From Pocillopora verrucosa (Eukaryota; Cnidaria; Anthozoa; Scleractinia; Pocilloporidae): 64,000 nucleotides of DNA. Numbering within the stretch: the first letter of the stretch is position 1; each line of letters opens with the position of its first letter. Below, in pieces: positions 46,849 to 57,392 of this stretch. Both the position numbers and the translations under genes were made by a program. The stretch covers positions 4,043,938 to 4,107,937 of the forward strand of contig NC_089312.1 in NCBI RefSeq assembly GCF_036669915.1, given 5' to 3'. Below the pieces are notes generated by a model, which had not been told where the DNA came from, did not search any database, and was given only the letters and a program-made list of their open reading frames with translations.

Positions 46849-49127
46849 ATGGCTGCCCATAAAGAAGATCTTGTTAGCACTCTTGAATCTTCGCTTCAGG
46901 TGAAACCTTAAGGAATTCTGCCTTTCCTAAATTGCTCCTTTTGAAATGTTTGTTGAGCCATTAGGTTTTCTTTCAGGCTTGTGTATCACTTCTTCTTGTC
47001 ACCGACAACGTCGAGAAGGAAGGAGAGAAGACCAATATCAACAAAAGCGGTGAGATTTATTTCAAATTTAAACCCCCATAATTTCGATTTGATAGTGTCG
47101 GATGCACGACAAAGTAACTAAGGTATCCAGTTTAATTAAATATTCTACTGTATCTGCAGGTAAATCGATAGGTTGTTATGCGGAAAACACTTGTTCTAGT
47201 CACATCAAATTCGCTGTGTCTGTGTGTCTGGCAGCCGGACAGGTTTTAAAATACTCCGTGTCTGATAGACCGTGCCCGGCAGTCGGAAATAACTCATGCA
47301 AGCGTAATGAAAGTATCTGATGTTTGGTTAAAAAATGCCAAGTGATTAAAGAAAAACTCTGATACAGAAAATTTATTGACTAATCATAAGAAACCAATGG
47401 AAGTACTTTAAACATTTCCAACTGCCGAGCATGGAGTAAAAAACCAGTCCGGCTGCCAAACATATAGACCCTTCCAATCAGACTTTTCCTCTGCGCTTCA
47501 ATTGTTTTCAATATTTGTGAATAATTTTAGTATTTACAGCATTGTTTTGTGGTTCTGCATCCTGTTTGATTTTATCATAAACTTAACTTAGTTTTGGTTT
47601 TTTTCTTTGTTCCTGTTCTAGGCATTGAAGCTAGCATTACAAAGTTCCTTGATGCTGCAAAAGCTGTGGAAGCTGATTTTCTTAGGAAGCAAATGTACAG
47701 CCGTGTACATCATCCCAGAGAAGTCACACAAGATGTAAGAGTGGCTGAGAATTTATCTTTTTACTTGCTGCTTTTCCATGAATGAGCCTTGCCTTAAGAC
47801 GTTTTTGTTAGGAGACCTAATCCACTGTGCATTGCTTGATTTAGAATTTTCTTGAGGGGGAGGGGGGTACCTGGGTCAATTTTTGTTGGTTATCTGCTGT
47901 TGGCCTCTTAGAACAATTTTTGCAATCCCAACTTAGTTACTGTCTGTTCAAGCATCTCCAACAGCAGGAAATACAGTAATAACGTTTTACTTAAAATCCC
48001 TACAGACCAGAATTTTCTTACCCCCAAAATTCTGAAAATTTGGGACCCCAGTCTAGTAACTCATCCCTGTCAGTGTTTGGCTTTGCATGATGGGACTATT
48101 TTTTGTGTTTAAAACTGTTTTTTTTTTTCATCTTAAATTTTGTTTTTGAATCTATTGAGCTGTGTGCATCTGTATATATAATGACAACTTTTGTTCAATA
48201 ATAAATTGTGTGTATATGTGTGTATTTAATATGGAGAGGTTTTGTGTATGTGTGTGATGTAGTACATGTAATATACTGACTGAATGATTTATAAAGATCT
48301 AAATGCATACTGGCACCCAGTCTTGTAAACTCCAAGGTAATCAGCATCGAAAAAGGGCTTTGAAACAGGCTATTCCAGAGCTGATCAAAATACATTTTGC
48401 ATTTCCTGGTTTTTAATTGAGCTTCAAAATAATTAATATTCACATTTTCTGTTTGAAATAGTACAGAGTTCCTAGTTCTTAAAACAAGAAAAGGTAGAGG
48501 GAGGCTTATATTGGAGGGGGGGGGGGAGAGAGAGGAAGGAGAGGGGGCTTAAGATTCAGTGTATTTTTTGTCTACAGGTAGACTGGCGGATGGGCAATTT
48601 ATGAAATCTTTAAATATCAACTTCTTGCCACAAGTCTGTCAGACAAGGAGGTTTTTCTAACCCCAAAATCAAAAAGATGTGTGACCTTATTCTAGTGACT
48701 CTATTGACAATGCAACCCCATTAGAGTTAATTAATCCAGTTGTGAAAATGCAATCCTATCCAGCAGCACATCCTAATTAGCTGGTATCTCTAAATATCAA
48801 CTTCTTGCCACAAGTCTCTGTCAGACAAGGAGGTTTACATTTTTTGGATCACTCTTCACCCTCTGTGGTATGACAAGGGTGACTGATATTTGTCATTTCT
48901 TTTGAAATGTCTTTATTTTTCATTGTGCTCTTCAGGAAGTAGACAAAATGAGAGCTGAGTTAGCACAAAAAGAGGAACTGCTGACAAGAACAAAAGAAAA
49001 AGTTGCTTCAGGGGCAAATGTTCTCCAAGATCTTGAAACAAAACAGACAAGACTTCAGTTGGTGGACATAATACCACAAAGAACTGTATCAGTAGATCCA
49101 TACTCTTTTGATACATCAAGGAAATAG
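46849..49127 (+). CDS. MED28: Mediator complex subunit 28
   Basis: Subunit of the Mediator head, which bridges activators and RNA polymerase II in the nucleus. Four exons: 46849-46899 (phase 0), 46977-47049 (phase 1), 47622-47734 (phase 0) and 48936-49127; all junctions are GT-AG and in frame. Product 142 aa. The ATG is in a strong context (AAGATGGC). Seen: LVSTLESSLQACVSLL, the conserved start of the family core, then IEASITKFLDAAKAVEADFL, then a charged coiled-coil segment from EVDKMRAELAQKEELL. The Pro/Gly-rich N-terminal leader of vertebrate MED28 is absent and the C-terminal tail is short. Identification is by recall of the family core, which lines up throughout. Confidence 0.85.
48175..48260. 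repeat. TG-rich microsatellite-like tract in MED28 intron 3
   Basis: Interrupted TG/TA runs (GTGTGTATATGTGTGTA, TTGTGTATGTGTGTG). Low-complexity intron sequence without other meaning visible. Confidence 0.5.
48611..48836. repeat. 46-nt direct repeat in MED28 intron 3
   Basis: TAAATATCAACTTCTTGCCA... occurs at 48611-48654 and 48791-48836, differing by a CT insertion. A G-rich purine tract (48516-48547) precedes it. Local duplication of 180-bp period. Confidence 0.8.
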
Positions 49128-50325
49128 TTTGTGTAAAATTGTAAATTTGGTTAGCTATGGTATTGGATATTAAATGTACAGAATTTAGTAATATTGGTTA
49201 TGCTGTAATTTTCTTGGGACAAGCACAAGAGATACCGGTAGATCATTGTAAGATATGGGTTAACCCTTTAACTCTCAGATCAAATTTTTAATTCTCCTTG
49301 CTATCAACCATACAATTCTTATAATGTTAGTTCAGAGAATTAAGTATTAGATCAACTAACTATTCCCAAATTGATATATTTCTTTCTTCTCATCACTAAT
49401 CTGGTTGATATTGTATTGATATTGTAAGGAGAAATTATGTCTTGGTCACACATGGGAGTTAAAGAGTTCAGATGTATAAACATTCTTAAAAAGAATCAGC
49501 TGTTTGAAAGCTTCTGACAGTGTTTAAATATATGCTTAACTTCCCAGTTTGTCTAAGAGTTCCAAAATATAGAATAAACGGTGTGGTCTTTTTTACAATC
49601 TCCTTAACATCCAGGTGAAACATAAATTTGAATTTTCTTACCATGAAGAGGTATGTCAACACAGTAGAAAGTAATTTTAGGCATGGAGACATTTTTGTAA
49701 TTTTAGATTGTTGGAGGCAGTTTGCAAATTTAATTCAGGATATTAATGATGGTAGAGGGGCAGGGAAGGGTGACTTATGTTGGTTTTAAGATGTGATCTC
49801 AGTTTAAACATATCCTGAATTTCAGATCTCCAGTGTCGGCTTTCCTGTGTTCACATCCTTTTTGGCTATTTTCAGTCATCTTCAACTGTCTTGCAATTTG
49901 CTGTAAGCACTAAAATGCCTGATGGAGAACGATGAAACTAATTCTTGCATGTCTTTCAGAATGGATTACTTTCACTTTAGCGACAATAACTCAATGGCAA
50001 TCAGAAATACAGAAGAACCCAGCTCATTCGAACCTGATTAACTCGAACCTCTCACTTACTTGAACAAGATTCTGTATCCCTTGGATAAGACCCCATTTTT
50101 CCAGTTATTTACCATCGCATAACTTAAAATCCCCGCTGACTTGAACCATCTCCTTTTTTGTAGATTCTAATGCAGTCTTTAGCATGACATCAGAAGACAA
50201 TGATCAGGAATATTAGTTGTAGCTTTTGAAACTGAGAATGAGGCTTATGAATGCGAATTTGCTGTATTATAGTGTTATATAGTAGTCCGCATATAGCCCA
50301 AGATTGACTCTGAGTATGTATTGCA
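49128..50325. other. spacer between MED28 and SLC46-type gene
   Basis: Holds MITE family 1 copy d and, at 50028-50160, a stretch with repeated TCGAACCT/CTCGAACC/TTGAAC phrases (TTCGAACCTGATTAACTCGAACC) that looks like the end of a degraded DNA transposon. No gene. Confidence 0.45.
49262..49468. mobile_element. MITE family 1, copy d
   Basis: Left end AACCCTTTAACTCTCA, right end TGGGAGTTAAAGAGTT, interior matching copy b closely (GATCAAATTTTTAATTCTCC, GATATTGTAAGGAGAAATTATG). Confidence 0.8.
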
Positions 50326-50698
50326 TGACGTCATGGCGTCACGCGAAAGTCACGAGGGTTAATGAGCCGACTTATTTAGAAGGTACGATCCACAGGATGT
50401 AAACAGCTGTTTGGATTATATCTAAATCAGCGACAGACTGTTTTCCCCATCGAGCCTGCAGCGGGTGAAAAGAAAAAAAAAACCCGAGGGTGATTGAGCT
50501 TCATTCAACGAGCTGAAAGGAAAAAAATCACTGAAAGGACTCGAAACTTCATCGATCAGACCATATCAGATGATCAAGCTGAATAAGTGGAGTGAACCAT
50601 ACTGTGACCGGATATTTTGCAGAAGATAAGAACTGTAGGAACAGAAACAGCATAACAAAGTGGTGTCAGGTTGCTTTTTGAGTTCTGCAGTTGTTAAG
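50326..50698 (+). promoter_or_regulatory. probable promoter and non-coding first exon of the SLC46-type gene
   Basis: A perfect CRE-type octamer TGACGTCA sits at 50326-50333, followed by GGCGTCACGCG. The stretch after it has raised GC compared with its surroundings and ends TTGTTAAG|GTGAGA at 50698, a good splice donor. That would fit a 5'-UTR exon joined to the acceptor at 52474 before the first coding exon. Inference; no TATA box seen. Confidence 0.35.
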
Positions 50699-51646
50699 GT
50701 GAGAGAAAGAGACAGGGCTTTTCGATCGTAATGAGAAGAGACATGCAGCCCTGACTCGGCCCAATTTGATATCCATTCCTTTCATTTCGTATGTTACGAT
50801 ATAAATTTCTTAAAGTTTACGTATGCGGACTCTTTCGGATTTGTCACTTAACCAGCATTCTCCAGATTTAACCAGTTTTCAACGTGAAATCATTCCTAAA
50901 TTTCCTGTTAACTGACACAAATTCTGCAAAATTGTAATTACCGAAATTGCTTTGTCATGACATAATTTCTTGACCCTAGTACTTTCTCCACGTCATTTGA
51001 CAGTTTACATAAGCAATTAAAGAGAAATAATTTATTTTAGCCCCACACTGCTCTAAAAAAAGCCATAGTCCCACAAGTTATGCATCGTTTTCGCTAGTGT
51101 TTTCTTTATTTAACAACTGTGACCATAAGGAAGTAGGAGGCAGTACGGAAATCTTGTCGTCTTCAAATTTCTTGGAGTGGATTATACAACCGAAGTGATC
51201 ATCATGTTTTCTTCTATTGTATTCGATTCAGTTCATCTGTTTTGAAAGCCAATAGACTAAATATTCGTATCCATTTTAAATGGCATTTATTTTGCACTTA
51301 GCTGAATATTTTGCAAATTTTCAAGTTGCTTTAATTCTCAATCGTTAATGTTTCTTTAGAATGTGGTCCGGCTGGTATGTGGTTCACGACTTCTTACATT
51401 TTTGAATTTTCATTATGCCTATTAATGTTCTGCAGTAAGATTTCATCCGTATGATATTTATTCTTCTTCCTTTCAGATTGTTTTGATAGATACTTGACAA
51501 AAAAATTAACACTTTCGAAAGTGATGATAATTAAAAAAAATAATTATTTTATCATATCATACGATAACTTATGTCATGTATATCATATTATAAACTGCAG
51601 CAGGCCATCATGGAAACCAGCTTTAAGGTGAACTGCACTAGCCTGT

Positions 51647-51850
51647 TTAATCCTTAACACCCTTACATCAGTATGAATATTCTCCATACTGTTCTCTATA
51701 CATTTTCTAATGTGCTGACAAGGGGAATTTGTCCATCAATCAAGAGCTTCTTTAGTTTGTGATTATTTCCTTTATTTTTGTGCATGAGCTTAATGTGTGA
51801 TTCAGGTGTGACATTGTAAGAAGAAGTCAGATGCTAGTTACTCTGACTTT
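51647..51850. mobile_element. MITE family 2, copy c (opposite orientation)
   Basis: Starts AATCCTTAACACCCTTACATCAG and contains ATATTCTCCATACTGTTCT and TGTGATTCAGGTGTGACATTGTAAGAAG, the reverse complement of the copies at 22458 and 23240. It lies in the inferred first intron of the SLC46-type gene. Confidence 0.65.
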
Positions 51851-52494
51851 TACCATGACATCTATGTTTTTATTGTTAGATTGTTACAAAAATAGTTATG
51901 ATTATTATACACTGAACTTCCTAACTCTTTTCTGATTCAATCAATCAATAAATCAATTGTTTATTTACCCACATAGTGTCTAGTGAGCTGGAAAGCTCAT
52001 TCAAAATAGGTATGTGCTAATATAGAATAGCCTTAAAACAAACAGAATTAAAAACATATTATATATGTATAACAACATAAAAGTTTTTCATAAAAAACAG
52101 AACATGTACAACTATAAATGTCACTATATTAGGATTAAGATGGCTAAAAATTCTGTAAATAAGAATGGAATGGATAAAAGCTGATTTTAGTTTAAAAAAA
52201 AAAGATGGAATTAAAATGATTTATCGAAGTCAATGTCGCAAACTTTTTTTTGTTCAATGTGTAATAAAACAATCATTAGATTCAGTTTTTGTGATATCCA
52301 GTATTTTCTCGGTAAGGGTTATGAGCTGAAGCCGAAGGCTGAGGCTGATAACTCCTACCTCCACCTTGATTGTTCTTGATATCACAAAAATGTCATCCAA
52401 TAATTGTTTACAATTGCACTGTTACTTAAATGCATTCAAATCATTTGTTTTTTTTTTCTTTTGTGTTCTTTCAGAACCTTTCAGCAACTGGAAT

Positions 52495-55400
52495 ATGCCT
52501 GTACCTGCATGGCTGAAGCTATGTCGACCCACAATAGAGCCAGTGATCTTTCTTTATGCATATGGTCTTTTTATGCATATGCCAGTCATTCAGCAATATG
52601 TGTACAAACGTGTTAGTGTTGCCAAGAATTTCCCTTATTCATCGTCAACAAAGGAGAGATGCCAAAACCAAACACTAAATACAACTCTCAAAGAACTGGA
52701 AAAAGAGGTAATGTGATACAAAATAATTAAGACAAATTTTTATTTTAAAAATACTTCATTTGACTCTGCTCAAGTGATATGTGTTCATTTAATTTAGGAA
52801 CTTGTTGCATTATCAGTAATAGATGGTGTGGAAAATTTTTTTTGTGCGAGAAAGTAAAAATTGCAATTTTTAGATGATCATAATTATGATAATATTTTCA
52901 CTCTTTAACTCTCCAGATCTGATTGTTAATTGATGCCCCTCTAACTGCTACATATTTCATATTTCTCTGTCAATTAGTTAATATGAGAATTTGGTGTCAG
53001 ATCAAGATAACAACTTTTCAATGATAAAATTTGAGTGTTCTCATTGTCTGTTTGCTGAGCAATATTTGGATAATATGGGGGGAAATTACATATTAATCAC
53101 TCCTTGGAGTTAAAGCAATAAAAATTTTGTCTTTAGGTTCAGGCTTTGTCCTCCTACATCCATTTGGGAGTAGTCATGTTTGCGTCAATCCCCTCTATTT
53201 TTACTGCCCTCTTCATTGGAGCCTGGACTGACACAGTGGGGCGTCGACCTGCATTAGCCCTCCCTGCTATTGGAAGCACCCTTGAAGCCTTAGTTGTAAT
53301 CCTTACCATGTACTTTGAATGGCCAATTTATGTTTTGTTTGTGGGAAGTGCCATCAGTGGCATGTGTGGTTTCTTTACAACAATGGTGCTTGCAGTTATG
53401 TCCTATATAGCTGACACTACTGATGAATCAGACAGGAGCTTCCGGTTAGGTAAGTGTCTTAAAAGACCTTGGAATTATCTCTTTTGCCTTGGATCCCATT
53501 TGGGGGAAGGGATACTTGGTAAATTTTTGCTTAGTATTTGCCACAGGCCTCTCATATTCCCTTTCCCATAATAGTTTTTTTGTGGCCAATTACGAACCCC
53601 ATCTTACTTGATTGCCTGATTCTGATTGTGTGTAAAAATATTGTAATGCTGGTGAATGAATAAAGTTGAACAAAATGTTCCCCTTTTTTAAATCCTCATT
53701 GTGAATTTCGTTAAATTGTAAACCTCGCATGCCCGAGCCCGCGTTGTTGACCGCATACCTGTGACGTAGCATTTCGTTATTCAGCTCTGCCACCCTAAGG
53801 GGGTTAACCTTTTTCTTATTTTTTTCTCTCCCACAGCCATTATGGAGTTGCTTGTGTTCATTGGTGGAATGATCAGTCAACTCACCAGTGGCCTTTGGAT
53901 AGAAAAGTTCGGTTTTGTGGCTCCGTACTGGTTTATATTTGGCTGTCTCCTCGCTTCAGTCTTTTATGTGATTTTCTTCGTTCCAGAATCAAGGCCCTCT
54001 ACCTCCAAGGATGGCATGATCCGGAGACTGTTCCGTTTGACGAGCGTGAAACGGGTGTGGTACGTGTACAAGTTTCCGAGAAACGGGACGAGAAGAAATC
54101 TGATAATTTTCACATTGTCCACTGGGGTGGTAGTTCTAACCATTCTTGGTATAAGTGGAGTGACTGTGCTGTTTTTGCTCCACAGTCCGCTTTGTTTTTC
54201 GGCAGAAAAGGTTGGATATTTCTCAGCTTTCCGTTACTTAATAAACGGAATTGGTGCAGTCCTTGGTATAAAGCTGTTAGGAAAGTGTTTTAGTGAGATC
54301 AACATTGCCAGAATTGGGATCATCTCCCTCGCATCAGGGTTGTTAGTCTTTGGGTTTTCAAGGAAGGAGTCGTTGGTGTTTTTGTGTAAGTACCTCTCAT
54401 CCTATAAAACATTTAAAAATAATTATTTAATTATTACTTGCAAAAGCATCACACTCGACATTCCTATCCTAGCGGTATACAGGAGGCTTGTCGCCATGGA
54501 TTTAGTTAACCCTTTACCTCCCATGAGTGACCAAGACAGAAATTTTCCCTACAATATCAATACAATATTAAGCAGACAAGTGATGAGAATAAAGAAAAAT
54601 ATCAATTATGGGATTGCTAATTGATCTGATACCAAATTCTCCAACCAACATAATGAGAATCGTTTGGCAGACAGTAAGGAGAATTACTAATGAGATCTTG
54701 GGAGTTAAAGGGTTAAACGGCCGAGCCTACCTCGAGTCTTCTATAACTTAGTAGGAGAGCGTCCGAAGTATTGATCTGAAGGTCGTAGGTTAGATTCCTA
54801 TTTGGAGTACTCGGATTTCTTTTTCTCCGAGTATACCTGTGTGATTCACTAAATAGCATCATCTTTCAAAGGATAAACTGTCATCGCTTTCGCATGCGAT
54901 TGTGCATACTTAATAAGAGGGCACTTTTTTTCTTGTAGTTCCCCGTCTTCATTTCATGCGCGTTGTAGGCCAAAAAAGAGAGGTTACTGTTATGAAGTGT
55001 CTCATGATTTCCTCTCTGGCGCGCGAAAACTGGCGGAAACAGGGCGAGAAATAAGTTAGGGCGTTTCCCCGACAACAAAATTTGCCGTTTGTTATTCACC
55101 CACTCTTTCAGCCGCTTCCAATGGCTGAGGGCCTGGAACAGGCTACATTTATATCAATCTTAATGTTTCTGTTTTAAATTCCCACCTGTGAGCCTTTTGT
55201 GTGGATTTTCAATAGCAAATTTGTATTTGTATCATTAGCTCCGATTGCTGGTATATTTTCCGGAGCTGTTTCCCCCATTTTCCGTGGAATGATGTCAAGA
55301 AGTGTGGGCGAGAATGAGCAAGGTTAGAAATCGAATGCGCACCGTAAACCATTCTTATTTTTTATATTACTAGAGCACTACTCGATTGAGTATCGTAGAC

Positions 55401-57392
55401 CAAAACCAAAAGTTATCACAACGGCGTATGAGGAGAAAGGAAAGAACCCTTAAAAACTAAGTACAAAAAAAAAATAATAAAAATAAACAAATAACCAAAC
55501 TGCCTAAAGCGCGGGAAAATGCGGGCGACCAAGAGTGGCGCGAGATTTTTTTGACCAATCACAGAGCGAAGTAAAGCAAAACCGATGCAACCTCGGATTT
55601 CTTTCGACTGTCAATTGAAAATTGCTCTTTAATGGTACCAAGTTATTGGCTTATATTGTGGTAGGTCGGCATACAAGTGAAACTATTAATTAACTAGAGG
55701 CTGCCAAAAGTAGTGAAACAAGCAAAACTTTTCTTCTTTTTAGGAGCTCTATTTTCAGCTACAGCGTCATTGGAAACCTTGTGTAATTTTATTGGTGCTT
55801 TCATCTTCAACTCCATGTACCCGGCATCGTTAAAACATGACTTTCCAGGATTTGTGTTCTTTCTGGGAGCTTTGCTGTTGATCATACCGTTATTATTCAC
55901 CTGGTAAGTTTAAACACAAATACACGAATGCTCTGTAGGAATCTGTTGCAAACTTGAAAGAAAGCATCGCCTGTGCTTTCGGCTTTCGTGTGGATTTTTC
56001 ACCATTCGCTTGTTACTTAGGTTCCTTCCGACCCCTTCCTTTTGTTATGTAGTTCTTGGCATGTTATCCTAAAGGGTAATCGCTAGAAAATAGGGTACAA
56101 AAGTAAGTAATTACAACGGCCGGTAAGAAAATAAATGACTCGTACTAAGAGCCAATGAAAACTCAAAGTAAAACAAGAAAACTGCCCAAAGCGCGCGAAA
56201 ACACGATTGATCAGCGTGCCATTTGCTATCGTTTTGGATCTGATTGGTTGAGAGGATGACACAATCATGGAGTGAAGTAAGGCGAAACCAACGCAATCCT
56301 GGCCAACTTTTGACACTCAGCTGTAAAATTATCCTGCAATAAGGAACCAAGAAGAACTACAAGTGTAAAAAGAACTAATTTGCCTGGAGTGCGTGAAAAG
56401 TCGCGTGACCAAGTCGAAACTCCTCTTAGATCAGTGTTCAGTGTCAAAAGTAGTCTGGGATTTGATTGGTTTTGCTGTTCTTCGCTCAGTGATACGACCG
56501 ACCAGATATGATCTTTTTGACGCGCACAAAGCGGTGTGCTTGTAGCTTCTTGGAGTTCTTGTTTACCTCTTGGGATGGTAAACTTTATCTCAGGGTAAGT
56601 TTCTAAAGAAACTGTGACGCTGCGTCGGTGGGAGCGTACAACAGGGTAATTTAGTATTACCAACTGAGGTGATAACGTAAATTGATCGCCGTAAAGAGTT
56701 TTGGAGCTGACGTTTCGAGCGTTAGACCTTCGTCATTCGTTTTGGTTTTACAACAATGCATCAAAATGCGCCTTATCCCAGTTTAGATCATCAAAGAATT
56801 CAGCAGACTAATCGTTTTGGAACTTCATGTACACTTATAAAGCGCTTTTCGAGCTTGTGTCATGAAACCAAAAACCAAAGAAACAACACCCAATCAGAAG
56901 AAAGGTAGCTATCCGCACGAAAAGCCAATGAGAAGTAAAAAGCGAATTCAAGCTAACTGCTGCAAGCGCGGGAAAGCGCGAGTAAACAAGTCACGATTGT
57001 TTGAAGTTTAGCATTTGATTGATTGAGAGGGCGGGGCGAACTCTCTTGACCAATCACAGTGGAACTGCTGTTTGCTTTTGAAGCTTTGTTTATAATTTCA
57101 CAAACGGTGACAACTGAACGAGTAGTTTACCCAGCCGCTAAACAGTCAAACATACTTTCGTCCGTTTATCGCTGCTTTAACTCTAATCGGCACACAACCT
57201 TCTTCTGCTTATTTTTGCAGCTGTTTGAAGAATCCTGCAAGCTTCCTGTCAAAGAGAGATTTAATTAAATCTAGCGAGCAGGATGACATGGAAAACAGTT
57301 TGATATCAGGCGCTAGAAGTATATCAAGTGAGTCTGAGGGGTCACCTCAGCCTAGCCCTACAGTGGGCAGAGGATATGAGGCGGTAGCATGA
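52495..57392 (+). CDS. SLC46-family transporter (proton-coupled folate transporter-like)
   Basis: Major facilitator membrane carrier. Six coding exons: 52495-52707, 53137-53449, 53837-54385, 55239-55322, 55744-55903 and 57221-57392; all GT-AG with matching phases, 496 aa. The start is ATG 52495, 20 nt into an exon, so there is an upstream UTR exon. Seen: TM1 from Glu15 (EPVIFLYAYGL), sequons at Asn58 and Asn62 in the first loop, MFS motif GAWTDTVGRRP (99-109), Glu179 in AIMELL equivalent to the TM5 Glu of folate carriers, Cys56 and Cys295 (HSPLC) placed as the loop disulfide pair of that family, ENEQGALFSA and FNSMYPASL near the end, and an acidic Ser-rich cytosolic tail. By my alignment the TM7 His of true folate carriers is Ile278, so the substrate is open. 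MITE and SINE copies fill intron 3. Confidence 0.9.
54508..54714. mobile_element. MITE family 1, copy e (opposite orientation, in SLC46 intron)
   Basis: Ends AACCCTTTACCTCCCA and TGGGAGTTAAAGGGTT; interior is the reverse complement of copy a (TGAGTGACCAAGACAGAAATT, GTAAGGAGAATTACTAATGAG). The reading frame running out of the preceding exon into it is not coding. Confidence 0.8.
54725..54870 (+). mobile_element. tRNA-derived SINE fragment
   Basis: Contains an A-box-like TAACTTAGTAGGAGAGCGTCCG and, 32 nt on, a B-box-like GGTTAGATTCC (54788-54798), the internal pol III promoter layout of a tRNA head. It is followed by the inverted TACTCGGATTT / CCGAGTATACC tail that I associate with anthozoan SINEs. 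It cannot fold as an intact tRNA (no acceptor stem), and begins 10 bp after MITE copy e. Confidence 0.55.
55131..55143. repeat. GCCTGGAACAGGC palindrome
   Basis: 13-nt palindrome identical to 58250-58262. Both stand at the end of GC-richer stretches inside AT-rich DNA and may mark the end of the same dispersed element. Confidence 0.4.
55371..55632. repeat. GCGGGAAA/ACCAATCAC dispersed repeat, copy B
   Basis: In SLC46 intron 4. Contains CTCGATTGAGTATCG, AGCGCGGGAAAATGCGGGCG (55508-55526), TTGACCAATCACAGAG, AAGTAAAGCAAAACC and CTTTCGACTGTC in the same order as copy A at 15165. Confidence 0.65.
56090..56345. repeat. GCGGGAAA/ACCAATCAC dispersed repeat, copy C and partial inverted piece
   Basis: In SLC46 intron 5. 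AAGAGCCAATGAAAACTCAAAG, AAAGCGCGCGAAAACACG, GATTGGTTGAG, AAGTAAGGCGAAACC and TTTTGACACTC follow the family order. A further piece at about 56375-56490 carries the elements partly inverted (GATTTGATTGGTTTTGCT). Confidence 0.55.
56640..56760. mobile_element. fragment of a dispersed element with GACGTTTCGAGCGTTAG core
   Basis: Contains GAGGTGATAACGTAAATTGATC, AAAGAGTTTTGGAGC and GACGTTTCGAGCGTTAG then CCTTCGTCATTCG. I recall this core as a very common interspersed sequence in marine invertebrate assemblies; its class is not certain. Confidence 0.4.
56845..57070. repeat. GCGGGAAA/ACCAATCAC dispersed repeat, copy D
   Basis: GCGCTTTTCGAGCTTGTGTC, AAACCAAAAACCAAAG, CCAATCAGAAGAAAGG, AAGCGCGGGAAAGCGCG (56965-56981), TTGATTGATTGAGAG and TGACCAATCACAG in family order. 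It ends about 150 bp before the last SLC46 exon. Confidence 0.65.

Noticed and set aside
54386-54624. Continuation of the SLC46 exon 3 frame for about 80 codons
   Set aside because: It runs past a GTAAGT donor straight into MITE copy e; the transporter sequence resumes only at 55239.
54725-54810. Possible tRNA gene
   Set aside because: A- and B-box-like motifs are present but there is no acceptor stem or clear anticodon arm; better explained as a SINE head.
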